Source: Bicyclus anynana
Lineage: Eukaryota > Arthropoda > Insecta > Lepidoptera > Nymphalidae
Assembly (NCBI RefSeq): GCF_947172395.1
Contig: NC_069084.1
Span: forward strand, 6,759,107-6,823,106
Length of the DNA stretch: 64,000 nt
Direction of reading: 5' to 3'
Below, one piece after another: positions 47,521 to 58,744 of this stretch. Positions within the stretch are counted from its first letter, which is position 1. Every line of letters begins with the position of its first letter. The notes under the pieces are model-generated. The model had not been told where the DNA came from. It searched no databases and saw only the letters and a list, made by a program, of their open reading frames with translations. The translations under genes were made by a program, and so were the position numbers.

Positions 47521-47974
47521 CAGTATACACTATAGACAACCACAGTATAAGAAAATATATATATATATAGCTGTGTACATTTTATTTATTCTGTTTATAT
47601 AAATATAAGTCAGTAATTTAAGTACGTCAATGTGCGTATACACATTATTTATACTTACCTACTATTTTACTACTAAACGCACGCACTACTTTTGTGATAA
47701 AAGAATATTATATCAATTTAATTGTACGCCCTGTTTTATTCGTTTTGATTATTTGTTGCACAAACATAAATTTACATAGGCGAAACATTCTATCATTTTT
47801 TTTGTGCGTTTTTAGTGTGACTAAAATTCACAAAACTACGTCATATCATATTCATCTCATGAAACGAAAGTTCCTTTTTTTTCGTGAAACGAAATTTCTA
47901 CCCACAGAAAATCTTAATTCTTAATCAATAGTTAATTGACCGTGAACAGTAGGTAGTTAAATGGAATTCTGTGC

Positions 47975-47999
47975 GTGTGTGTGTGTGTGTGTGTGTGTG
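47975..47999 (+). repeat. GT microsatellite
   Basis: About 12 GT repeats. Confidence 0.9.
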
Positions 48000-48045
48000 A
48001 AATTGAGTGGAATACTATATATAACTAGAATAGTTTTTAAAATGT

Positions 48046-48336
48046 ACTACTAATATTATAAACGCGTTTGTATTTTTGGATGTTTGTCACTCTTTAACGC
48101 TGCAACTACAAAACTGATTTGGCTAGATTTTACTCTGGATTAACACATAGGCTACTCTTTGTCCCGAAAAATCCATTTTCAGATTTTGATAGTATGAATG
48201 TTTGTTACTCTTTCACGTCGACTATTGAACCGAAATATAGTCACATAGACTACTTTTTATGTCGAAAAAATCATAGTTCCCGCGGGATTTGTGAAAAACT
48301 GAATTCCACGTGGACGAAGTCACGGGCGTCCGCTGG
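48046..48336 (+). mobile_element. Helitron with duplicated internal module
   Basis: CTAATATTATAAACGCG start; two successive CATAGACTACTTTTTGTCCC-type modules; GTGGACGAAGTCACGGGCGTCCGCTGG end (CTGG variant of CTRR). Confidence 0.65.
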
Positions 48337-48424
48337 TACATAAAAAAAATCAATAATTTAAGGCGGTGCTAATATCACCATTATCAGTAAGTTTAACAGG
48401 CATGGTTCCCTCGTTCATGGTTTG

Positions 48425-48900
48425 TTTTTAAATAATATTATCAATGAAAAATTTCAAACGAACAGAGTTGAGATTTCTTGCTATTCCGAATGTTGCAAAG
48501 TCATTATTATTATAATGATATTATATATCTTCTTTTTAATAATCCACGAAAAAACGAAGGAGATATTTATTGTATAAATTTTAAAGTAATATACGAATAA
48601 ATTTTAAAGTAAGTAGGTAATTTTAAAGTCAGACTTCGATGATTCTTTCCTTCCTTGAATGTGCTGTTTAAAGTTAACTCCTTAAAACAAATATAACATT
48701 TATATTGATTTAAATATTTGGCAAAACAAAACCAGTGCAGCTGTCTTTTTCACTATTTTCTTATCAACTTATTGAAATAAACATCAAACCAATTGAAAAA
48801 TGTCATCTACATATTGTATGACATTCATCAGTACGTAAGCACCGGAACACATTTGTTACATAGAATCTTAATTTCGTATTAATATACCTGAACGCTAAAT
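48425..48900. repeat. spacer block paralogous to 36665-37260
   Basis: Lies about 0.7-1.2 kb beyond the stop of UGT copy 4, as 36665-37260 does for copy 3. Marks the 3' side of the duplication unit. Confidence 0.65.
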
Positions 48901-49075
48901 CGCTTGGTAGTACGTCTTTACCGTTAGGGTGGTAACTAGCCACGGTCGAAGCCTCCCTAGCCAGCCAGACCTAGACCAATTCTGAAAACCTCAATCGGCC
49001 CAGCCGGGGATTGAATCCAGGACCTCCGTTTTGTAAATCCACCGCGCATTCTACTGCGCCACGGAGGCCATCAAT
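48889..49075 (-). mobile_element. SINE family B, 5' part
   Basis: Reverse copy of the head and body (GGGGATTGAATCCAGGACCTCCG ... CTGCGCCACGGAGGCC). It interrupts spacer DNA that is continuous in the paralogous spacer near 37220, so it inserted after that duplication. Confidence 0.8.
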
Positions 49076-49234
49076 AACGGAGTAACGGAACAAAACATCA
49101 CAGGGACGTAAAAATAATGTACTATTTTATAATAATATTGTAAGCTACTGTTGTAATCATAAATTTAAATAGTTAAAAAAAAATAAAAAACACGCTTTTA
49201 GCACGCACTAAAAATTACAAATATTGAATTTAAG

Positions 49235-49440
49235 CCCCGTGGCTATTTTTCGTATTTCTGACAGCAAACCCTTTCTTTTGATATCCATATCATGGGGGTG
49301 AATTTCAAACAGCCAGTCCGCCATCTTGAGAAGGCCGCCATATAGGAATTGTTTCTTAGCTAGTCATGTATTGTTATCAGCACTCAGAGCGTGTGCAAAA
49401 TTTCATCCTAATCGAAGACCGGAAAGTGAGTCAAATTAAG
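49235..49440 (-). repeat. dispersed repeat, inverted partner of 13595-13800
   Basis: Lies 180 bp downstream of UGT copy 4's stop. Same landmarks, opposite strand. Confidence 0.65.
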
Positions 49441-49546
49441 ATACAATTAATTACATAAAAATAGAAGACCTAAAAAAGGAAACTTTCATCTAAATACAAA
49501 CTCTATTTGAGATACAGTATATTATAAAATTAATGTTCCTTTATAT

Positions 49547-49552
49547 TTTATT
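49547..49552 (-). promoter_or_regulatory. poly(A) signal of UGT copy 4
   Basis: AATAAA 64 bases past the stop codon, a usual spacing for an insect 3' UTR. Confidence 0.45.
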
Positions 49553-49615
49553 TTAATTTTAACTGTCAAAGTCATTACAGCTGTTAAAATCTTTAGATAT
49601 AATTGAGTCGATTAT

Positions 49616-49892
49616 CTAATTTCTCTTTATTTTAATTTTTATATCCTTCAGTGACATTGCATATCGAACAGCAAATATAACACCTATTACAATAGCTAGT
49701 GCTACAGTTAGCAGAAATATTACAACATCCACAGCATAATATTCCGTCCAGTGCATATGCGCGCCCGCGGCACGTAGATGCGTCGCTCCGCCGTGCCGCA
49801 GCACGTACTCCGTCCACCACACGGCACGCTCCAGCGGCGTCTGAGGCTGATCGCGCATTATGTTATGCAGTTTGACTACGTTTTCACGGTAA
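49616..49892 (-). CDS. UGT copy 4, exon 4
   Basis: 277 bp; acceptor TTTTCAG|TTACCG to TAA. Membrane span and tail are very close to copy 5 although the upstream exons are not. Confidence 0.9.
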
Positions 49893-52800
49893 CTGAAAAA
49901 TATAATTATATAATTTTTCTGTATTGCCTAAATACTCGTAAGAGAAGCACTTCATGTTCTAAGAATACATTATGAAATATGCTGCACTGCTAAATATTTC
50001 TGTAATTTACCGGTAACCATAATCTTCAGCAATGCTGTAACTATTATTTCAAAAATGTTGACGGCCTTCGTGGCGAAGGAGACTCAGTAACAAGTTAGCC
50101 TGCTTCCATATTAGATTGCATCATCATTTACTATCAGGTGATACCTATTGTATATTTTCGAAGTAAGTCAGCTTTATAATATTGACCATTAACAACCCAT
50201 ATTATTCTCACTGCTGAGCACGACTCTCTTCTCAGAATAAGAGGGGTTAAGCATAATAGTCCACTACTGCGAATGGCCTAATGCGAATTGGTAGACTTCA
50301 CACACGTAGAGAATTAAGAAAATTCTCAGTTATGCAGGTTTTCTCACGATGTTTTTCCCTTCACCGTTTGAGACACGTGATTTTAATTTCTTAAAAGACA
50401 CATAACTCAATAGTTTCAGGTGTATTAGTATGTCTCGGACGAGATTCGAACCTACGCCCTCCGAATCGAAGGCAGAGATAGTATCAACTTGGCAATCGCG
50501 GCTTTTTTATTCATAATCTATACTAATATTATAAAGAGGTAAAGTTTGTAAGTTTGTAAGTTTGTCACATTTTTTAAATGGGGTAATCTTCGAAACTACT
50601 GGTCCGATTTTAAAAATTCTTTCACCAGTAGAATGCTACATTATCGGGGAGTGCTATAGGCTATATTTTATATTGGTATCATATATATTAGCCGAGTTAT
50701 CACAGTTTTTGTCATACAGGTCGGAGTGAAAATCCTCTTAAACAGACTTATTCGCATGCGCTGCCTTAACTATTGTGTAAAATTTAAATGAATGTATGTA
50801 GACTTTATGTATCTTTAAAAGTTTCACAAAAAAGTCCGCGACACCATATATCTATCTTCTATATATTAGCAGATATAGTACCTTTTGTGTTTTAAAAATT
50901 ATTAATTTTATATACTTAGGTTTACGTCATTATTTATACAACTAAACTTTAATCCTTATTAAAATAAATTATTTAATAATCACAAGGATATTATGGAGAT
51001 AAGATTTGCCCTTTACAGTATGTTAATTACTTAAATAGTTTCGGAGATAATACAAAATTTCTACGACGCAGAAATTCCGCTACATGACGCCCGGCGCGTT
51101 CATTTACGTAGTTCCCGTTCCCGTATGAATATGGGGATCAAACATAGCCTATGACACTCGCAAATAACGTAGCTTTCTATTGGTAAAACAATTTTCCAAA
51201 TCGGTCCAGTAGATCCAGAGATTACCTCCTACAACCACACGAACTTTACCTCTTTATATTATTAGTATAGAAGTCTCTATTTCTCTTGGTCATACCACCA
51301 CTCTCGAAGGACTGGACCGATTTTGCTAAGGGTAAGTTAGGGAAGGTAAGGTAGGGAAGCGTAGGGGTAGTGTAGGGGTAGGGTAGGTTTAGGGCCGGGT
51401 TTAGGGTAGTGGTAGGGTAGGGGTAGAGGTAGGGTAGTGGTAGGGTAGAGGTACGGGTAGGATAGGGAAGTGGTAGGGTAGGGGTAGGATAGGCGTGAGA
51501 TAGGGGTACGGGTGGGATAGGGGTAGGTAAGGGATAGGGTACGGGGAGGGTAGGGGTAGGATGGGGGTAGGGTGTAGGTAGGTAAGGTAGGGGTAGGTTT
51601 GGGGTAGGGTAGGGGTAGGGTGGGGGTAGGTGTAGGGTACATGTAGGGGTAGGGTAGGGTAGGGGTAGTAGTAAAGTTGACATCGAAATTTACGCGGACG
51701 AAGTCGCGGGCGTCCGCTAGTTCTATATAATATCATAATAAAAAGGAAGGAATGTAATGATGCTCGTAAAAAAAATACAAAACATGTAATAAAACTAAAA
51801 TATACAGACTTACGCCTTATCATGAATGGTAGAGTTGATTGCATTTTTTAGTTTATCCTCAGTTATAGTTTCTAGATCAAGATAGATTCCAATATTTAGT
51901 TTGACATATTGCTCTGCATTAAACCACTGATCTCCGAGAAATGGTATCGCAACTAACGGTACACCAGCATTAAGAGCTTCGTCGGTAGATTGTAGCCCTC
52001 CTTGGGTTATGAATAACTTCACATTTGGATGCTCTAAAATAAAATAAAAATATTTACCTGTTCTTATTTTAAAATATCTGAGCAAGTTGACTAAAAAGAT
52101 ATAAAAACATCTCGTTAAGCATTCAACGATAAAAAAGATATATTTACTTAATAAATCTGATTGTGGTAACCATTTTGAAATTCTAACATTTTCTGGACGA
52201 TTCGGTAATTCCTCTTTATCCCATTTGCATAATATGTCGTAAGGCAGTTGTGAGAACACATTTGTGAATATTTTCAATTTTTCAGCCGATAGTAAAGAAG
52301 GTCTAGCGTTTGTACCAAAACTCATGTATATCACGCCATTCACAGACGAGTCCAAGTAAGTTTTAATGTCCTGAAATTTTTTCATACATAACTATTATAC
52401 ATGCGCATGCAAATTGTACAAGCTCAGTTAAAAATTTACCTTTGATTAGTTTATTTTGAAAAGCTTTTATAAAAATTATAATTTAACCTATTCGAAAAAA
52501 AGTACTTCATATCTATACTAATATTATAAAGCGGAAGAGTTTGTTTGTTTGTTTGTTTGTTTGATTGAACGCGCTAATCTCAGGATCTACTGGTCCGATT
52601 TGAAAAATACTTTCGGTGATAGATAGCCCATTTATCGAGGAAGGCTATAGGCTATATTTTATTTAAAAAAAATTAGGGATCCTTCCTAAAACTCCAATAA
52701 TGTAACCCAAGGTGTACATGGCGCCTTCCCAACAGTCTGCTAATTCCCTCAAGCATTGTCATTGCTATTCAAAAGGCCAAGGGGTTGCAAATACAGCAGC

Positions 52801-55800
52801 GTCATTCACTCGCAGCACACATCATTTTCTACAAAAAATGTCGCGACAGCATATATCTATCTATCTATCTATCTATACTATAATAAAAGAGTAGAAATCG
52901 AGTGTCTGCAGTTTGACCAAAATTTAACTAAAATCAAGTTAGGGCGATTAGAAATGAGCAATAGAATACAAAAATATATTTTTTTATTTTTTTGCCTGTC
53001 TGTCTGTCTATCTGCCTGTCTGTCTGTCCTTCTGTCTGTATGTTCGTGCTATTCTCTGGTTCTGCTGAACGGATTTTGACGCGGATTTCACAAATAGATT
53101 AAGCAAAGTTCATGGCAACATATAGGCTTTGTTTCATTAAAATCGGACAGATAGAAAAAAGTTATCTTGAAAAAACCGGATTGCTCAAATTGATTCGCAG
53201 GCGTTATTTGGAGAAACGAGATTTCCACTAAAACTGTGTAATATCGATATTGAGGCACATATTCTATACTCAACTGACCAATTTGTTTGTTTATTTGGTT
53301 GAACGCGCGAAACTAATCTCAGGAACTACTTAAAAGTTCAGGTTCAAACTGAATAATCCTTTTTGTGTTTAAATAGTCACATTGTCTACTTTTTTATCGT
53401 ATAATGTTATGCAAGATTTATTACTATAAAAAGAGCACGAATTTGGCGCAATAGCTATTAAATACTTATCTATATACTTATAATAAAACTGTAACAGGTC
53501 AAATTACAGAACTTTTTGATTAATTTAAAAAAAAATTATCATAGGGCATTATACAATCGATACTGAATTCAAAAACATTTTTTTTCGATTATTTGTCTGT
53601 CTGTCCCTATTTTTTGTTGACCGGGCATCACACTGAAACTACTGAATGAATTCAAATGAAACTTAGCACGGTTTGAGAACATAATACGGGGCAGGTTATA
53701 GAATACTTTTTATAGCGAAAATAAAATCAGAAGGGGGTGAAATAGGGGTTGAAAGTTTGTACGTAAACTTTATTATAGACCGGCATTTGGCCGGGAGTTT
53801 GTGATAGGGTCTTTGACCGTGACTACGGCTGGGTATTTTACCCAAACAAAAAAAAGCGCGGCCTTCGGTCGGGGGGTTGTAATATGGCCTCTGATCGTAA
53901 CTACGGCTGGGCATTTTACCCAAACACAAAAAATGGAACGCGTGGCCTTCGGCCGGGAGTGTATGATACAGCCTTCGATCTTGACTACGGCTGGGTATTT
54001 TACCCAAGCAAAAAAAAAGCGCGGTCTTCGGCCGGGGTTTGTAATATGGCCTCTGATCGTGGCTACGGCTGGGCATTTTTCCGATGCACAGAAAACGGAA
54101 CGCGCGGCCTTCGGCCGCTCACCGTATTGTAGCCCGGCCTTCGGCCGGGAGTTTGTGATAGAGCCTTCGCGCACTGTTTTGTAGCCCGGCCTTCGGAAGG
54201 GAGTTTATGATACAGCCTTCGACCGTGACTACGGCTGGGCATTTTACCCAAGCACGAAAAACGGAACGCGTAGCCTTCGGCCGGGAGTTTGTGATAAACC
54301 CTTCGACCGTGACTACGGCTGGGCATTTTACCCAAGCACAAAAAATGGAACGCGCGGCCTTCGGCCGGGGGTTTGTAATATGGCCTCTGATCGTGGCTAC
54401 GGCTGGGCATTTTTCCGATGCACAGAAAACGGAACGCGCGGCCTTCGGCCGCTCACTGTATTGTAGCCCGGCCTTCGGCCGGGAGTTTGTGATAGAGCCT
54501 TCGCGCACTGTTTTGTAGCCCGGCCTTCGGCCGGGAGTTTATGATACAGCCTTCGACCGTAACTACGGCTGGGCTTTTTACCCAAACACAAAAAACGGAA
54601 CGCGTGGCCTTCGGCCGGGAGTGTATGATACAGCCTTCGACCTTGACTACGGCTGGGTATTTTAGCCAAGCAAAAAAAAGCGCGGCCTTCGGCCGGGGGT
54701 TTGTAATATGGCCTCTGATCGTGGCTACGGCTGGGCATTTTTCCGGTGCACAGAAAACGGAACGCGCGGCCTTCGGCCGCTCACCGTATTGTAGCCGTAT
54801 TGTAGTTTATGATACAGCCTTCGACCGTGACTACGGCTGGGTATTTTACCCAAGCACGAAAAACGGAACGCGTAGCCTTCGGCCGCGCACTGTATTGTGG
54901 CCCGGTCTTCGGCCGGGAGTTTATGATACAGCCTTCGACCGTGACTACGGCTGGGTATTTTATCCAAACAAAAAAAAGCGCGACCTTCGGCCGGGGATTT
55001 GTAATATGGCCTCTGATCGTGGTTACGGCTGGGCATTTTTCCGATGCACAGAAAACGGAACGCGCGGCCTTCGGCTGGGAGTTTGTGATAGAGCCTTCGC
55101 GCACTGTATTGTAGCCCGGCCTTCGGCCGGGAGTTTATGATACACCCTTCGACCGTGACTACGGCTGGGCATTTTACCTAAGCACGTAAAACGGAACGCG
55201 TAGCCTTCGGCCGCGCACTGTATTGTGGCCCGGCCTTCGGCCAGGAGTTAATGATACAGCCTTCGACCGTGACTACGGCTGGGCATTTTACCGATGCACA
55301 AAAAACGGAACGCGCGGTCTTCGGCCGCGCACTGTATTGTGACCCGGCCTTTGGCCGGGAGTTTGTGATGCAGCCTCCGACCGTGGCTACGGCTGGGCAT
55401 TTTACTCAAGCACAAAAAAGTACGTACTTTGTTGTGCACCCTCTTTCGTCCGGGAGTTTGTGATAGGGTCTTCGACCGTGGCTACGGCTGGGCACTTAAC
55501 GCAGACACAATTAATTGCACGACGGCCGTCGGCCGGGGGCTGGATAGGGCCTCCGACGATGGCTACGACTTTGCATTTTACCCAAGCACAAAAAACGCGC
55601 ACATTATTGTACACCGGCCTTCGGTCGGGGCTGTGATTTTATAATTTTTATATATAAAACATACGAAAATATAAATAGAAGGGGCGACGGCGTCGAAAAT
55701 GTACATCGATTTTCACGCGGACGAAGTCGCGGGCACCTGCTAGTTAATATATAATTTTACTGAAGTACTGTTTTTTAATAAATCGAGGCCTTAGTAAAAT

Positions 55801-57063
55801 CTTCAGAGGTGATGTCTGATGGTTATAGGCTATAGCAGTTATCCTATAAGGTTTCGGATCACGAGGTCTTGGGTCCGAGTCCTGGGTCAGGCTATGAAAT
55901 ACTAAGCTTTGCTTTATTCCTATAAATGTTCAGCTTAGCCCGGAGTTAGGAAGCTGGTGACGTTACATCTCCGTGCCTCTCCGACCGTGCCTCTAAAAGA
56001 TTGCTCCCTGCCTTATCATTAACATCAGGTACTGACTGTTGCATAGTCAAACGCTATTTGTGTGATAGCGTTGTTACAAGCCCATCAACCCGCACTGGAT
56101 CATTGTGATGAGAATTAGCTTTTTATCCTCTGTCCTTTAAGAAACTGAAGACTGACCCGAGTCCGTGATGACAAATAGTATGAATCAAATAGTATGAACA
56201 ATTTCAAATATCATTTAAATATAGCAGATATGTTTTACCTTTGGCAACTCCTTATTAGGTTTCTGATGAATGCCACCCAAGTATATTATGTTAGGTGGAA
56301 CAGGTCTATTAAAATCCCAGATTGGATTTACATTCAAAAATATTAGTTGCACATTTTTTTTTAACTCACTCAGATCAGGTACATTAGAGCCAAATATGCC
56401 TCTAACCATTTTATTTTCTACTTCTTCGTGTTCTTCCAAAACTTTGTCAATTTTATATTCATTATACACTGCTGAAACCTTTTCCCATAAAGATAAATCA
56501 TAGACTCTGTTGCGCGATGGTGAAGGATACACGAGATAATTCGTCGGAGCCCCGGTTCCATAAATTGATCCGAATATACTGCCCAATGAACTGAATTCTA
56601 TTATTGGGACATTGTATCGATGGCCAAAACTTAAAGCTGGTCTGACGCAAGATTCAGTAAACAATAAATCAAACGATTTACTCTTATCTTTAATGAGTTT
56701 TTGGACATCCTGGGAATTCATTTGTTTATCAAAAATCTCAGTTAATGTGTCCAAAACTATTTTTAATTCCACAAAAGTCATACGAGTTTGCCCCATTCCG
56801 GTTTCCAGAAGATCATTCCACATTTTGTAAGACAAGTCATGGATATCTATTTCAGTTAGGTTTTGAGGTGATTGTCCTTTTGGATACGCAGGATCTGGTG
56901 TTACCACTACTACTTCATGTCCACGTTTTGCTAACTCAAGCATCAAAGGACGAAATACCACTTGGTGACTAATAGATGGCACTGGATACACTGCTAAAAT
57001 TCTCGCTGGCTCGGAAGTTCCAATCACAGATATTATACAAAATATTTTCAGTAGGTGATACAT
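49616..57063 (-). CDS. UGT33: UDP-glycosyltransferase, UGT33-like, cluster copy 4 (complete, 4 exons)
   Basis: Joined exons 57063-56239, 52370-52148, 52033-51814 and 49892-49616 give 514 aa. All family landmarks are present (leader, ISHQ His33, FDLLF Asp132, FITQGG signature, GDQWFNAEQY, membrane span, KIKRN tail). Intron 1 (3868 bp) contains a near twin of the Helitron in copy 3 and a SINE; intron 2 is only 114 bp; intron 3 (1921 bp) holds SINE and Helitron pieces, including one with a TAGGG minisatellite. The variable acceptor-side stretch around residues 90-115 (MGQTRMTFVELKIVLDTL) differs from copies 2 and 3, so substrate range may differ (inference). Downstream DNA matches the region downstream of copy 3. 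Confidence 0.9.
50060..50160 (+). mobile_element. SINE family B, internally deleted
   Basis: GACGGCCTTCGTGG start and GATTGCATCATCATTTACTATCAGGTGA end with the middle missing. Confidence 0.55.
50188..50506 (-). mobile_element. SINE family A in intron 3 of UGT copy 4
   Basis: Nearly complete reverse copy: B-box as GATTCGAACCTA, body TTTGAGACACGTGATTTTAATTTC, 3' part GAGGGGTTA. Same strand as the host gene. Confidence 0.8.
50517..50870 (+). mobile_element. Helitron 5' part
   Basis: TCTATACTAATATTATAAAGAGG then GTCCGATTTTAAAAATTCTTTCAC and GGCTATATTTTAT; later AAAAAAGTCCGCGACACCATATATCTATC, which also occurs in the 3.3 kb elements. No CTAG end found. Confidence 0.6.
51085..51271 (-). mobile_element. 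Helitron fragment
   Basis: Reverse copy beginning TCTATACTAATAATATAAAGAGG at 51271; body GGTCCGATTTGG; 3' hairpin degenerate. Shares its start point with the plus-strand element that begins at 51274 (head to head). Confidence 0.6.
51274..51720 (+). mobile_element. Helitron-like element carrying a TAGGG minisatellite, intron 3 of UGT copy 4
   Basis: TCTCTATTTCTC start, CTCGAAGGACTGGACCGATTTTGC module, 340 bp of GGGTAGGGGTA repeats (51333-51672), then TACGCGGACGAAGTCGCGGGCGTCCGCTAG. Ends 94 bp from the exon 3 donor. Confidence 0.7.
51814..52033 (-). CDS. UGT copy 4, exon 3
   Basis: 220 bp; acceptor TTTTAG|AGCAT, donor AAGGC|GTAAGT. The exon 3/4 codon is Ala (GC|T) instead of the Thr (AC|N) used by the other copies. 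Confidence 0.9.
52148..52370 (-). CDS. UGT copy 4, exon 2
   Basis: 223 bp; acceptor TTTCAG|GACATT, donor ATTAA|GTAAAT. Reads SVNGVIYMSFGTNARPSLLS. Confidence 0.9.
52512..55743 (+). mobile_element. 3.23 kb Helitron with satellite array, intron 1 of UGT copy 4
   Basis: Same order of modules as 42068-45414, same TC start and CTAG end, flanked by A and T. Flanking bases differ from the first copy and the distance to exon 2 is 141 bp against 38 bp, so separate insertion or later divergence must be considered. A block of about 115 bp present at 43437-43551 is missing here, with breakpoints in the repeated CTACGGCTGGGCATTTT. Confidence 0.82.
53779..55638 (+). repeat. GC-rich hairpin satellite array, Helitron copy in UGT copy 4
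   Basis: Same unit types and order as 43319-45310 with a few unit gains and losses; last units (GTACGTACTTTGTTGTGCA; CGGCCGTCGGCCGGGGGCTGGATAGGGCC) match almost base for base. Confidence 0.85.
55820..56160 (+). mobile_element. SINE family C in intron 1 of UGT copy 4
   Basis: TTTCGGATCACGAGGTCTTGGGTCCGAGTCCTGGGT B-box region, CAACCCGCACTGGATCATTGTG and a degraded tail; fills the gap between the Helitron and exon 1. Confidence 0.6.
56239..57063 (-). CDS. UGT copy 4, exon 1
   Basis: 825 bp, ATG to donor CCAAAG|GTAAAA. Hydrophobic leader about residues 1-17, then EPARILAVYPV. Confidence 0.9.
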
Positions 57064-57203
57064 TATTGTTGGATAATGAGTTTATAAGACAACGAATGAA
57101 GAAGACTTATGGTAAATAAGTAGTCACAGTTAATACAAGTAGTACTTGACTAGATATATAACTTGATACAATAGTCAAATAGCAATGTCATCTTTATATT
57201 TTA

Positions 57204-57580
57204 CTAGCCGATACCTGCGACTTGGTCCGCGTGAGACTGGGGTATGCACATTTTTTTCAAATAACTTCTAAATCCAATAAATTTTGTGTAAAAGAATGCA
57301 TACCATCATTACAATCAATTTTCGCAAATCTCACAAGCACCGTGGTTTCTTTCGGGACAATCTGTATTAATCCAAGAAATTACAGGGTCTATGTTTATTT
57401 TAAATGTCAGTTAAATCGATTTAGTAGTTGCAACGTTAAGGGTTAATAAACGTCCAAACAAACTTTCGTGTTTATATTATTAATAGGGTTAGTAATAGGA
57501 TTGGCTTGGTAGTTAAAGGAGTAACAAACATACAAACATACATACACACAAACTTTCGCCTTTATAATAATATTAGTGTA
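57204..57580 (-). mobile_element. Helitron-type repeats upstream of UGT copy 4
   Basis: CTAG end at 57204 and two 5' ends (near 57485 and 57580), so one insertion inside another or a head-to-tail pair. Lies 140 bp upstream of the ATG. Confidence 0.55.
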
Positions 57581-57639
57581 ATGTGATGATAACTCTAGGC
57601 AATTTTAAGTTTGTAACGTCAGTTTATTTTTCTGACACA

Positions 57640-58195
57640 AAAATTAAATTTAATGGACCCACAGGAACTCATTTTCCGGGATAAAAGCTTTCCAAATGTT
57701 GTTTCAATCCCGCAAACACCAGAGACTCTGTCTCTGTGAAATTCGGTGTATAAAAAGTCCCACATCAAACGTTATTATTTCCGGGATAAAAAATAGCGTA
57801 TGTGTTAATCCAAGTTATAGTATATCTCCATTCTCAGCTGATACAGTTCAGTAGTCGCGACGTGAAAAAGTATCAAACATTCATACCATCATGACTATCA
57901 GCTTTTCCTATAGCCATGGATTTTTCGGGATAAAATATAGCCTATGTGTTGATATAGGGTATTATCTGTCTTCGTTTTAAATTTCAACCAAATCGGTTAA
58001 GAAGTTGCGGCGTTAAAGAGTTACAAATATCCCTCGGGAACCATGAATTTTCTGGAATAAAAAGTAGCTTATGTGTTAATCCAAAGTAAAATGTATTTTC
58101 ATTCCAAATTTAGGCCAAATCGCTTCAGTAATAGCGGCGTTAAAAAATAACAAACATCCAAACATACAAACTTTCGCGTTAATAATAATAGTAGG
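57640..58195 (-). mobile_element. Helitron-derived tandem modules between UGT copies 4 and 5
   Basis: Three successive ATGGATTTTTCGGGATAAAA...AACCAAATCGGTT modules with a single 5' end at about 58195; 3' hairpin missing. Confidence 0.5.
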
Positions 58196-58334
58196 ATATT
58201 GTAACAAACTGAGTGTCTTTATCTTGCGATAAGAGAAGAACAGGTTAATTATGCTATGTCATGATTAACTAATAGACTTATAGTTGTTGTTTCATACGTT
58301 TGTCTGCGAGCTTTATCTTATAAATTATATCATG

Positions 58335-58483
58335 GATCCGGCATTAGAAATATATACCCTCATCTGTTATTTATTAGTGATAAGAAATAAATGAAATATT
58401 ATAGTCATTGTGAATATTATCTATCATTTATTTCTTATAACTAATAATTTAACAGATGCAGTATATATTTCTAATGCCGGATC
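58335..58483. mobile_element. hairpin MITE between UGT copies 4 and 5
   Basis: 149 bp; arms of about 60 bp beginning GATCCGGCATTAGAAATATATA. Half of it recurs at 63205-63262. Confidence 0.65.
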
Positions 58484-58699
58484 TTAGCCCATAAAGTCAG
58501 TCCTACTACCGATCCCTTTTCAGTCTCGTCTATGTACCTACTATAACTACTACCGCTAAATTTACATTTATTAGTTACATCTACAATTGCATCTAACTAA
58601 TAGAAAAAGTACTGAAACTGCATTTTTTTGTTCGTAATCACGGCTAAAAAAAGTGTGTTGTGAAGAGACGGGTTAACTAAACTAAAAATAAAATATTAC

Positions 58700-58705
58700 T
58701 TTATT
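58700..58705 (-). promoter_or_regulatory. poly(A) signal of UGT copy 5
   Basis: AATAAA 40 bases past the stop codon. Confidence 0.45.
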
Positions 58706-58744
58706 GGAACAACATGGATACAAAATAGAGCTTAATATAATTAT

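Noticed and set aside
51246..51844. Pro/Tyr/Leu-rich ORFs on the minus strand
   Set aside because: Translation of the GGGTAGGGGTA minisatellite, partly fused to exon 3 sequence of UGT copy 4.
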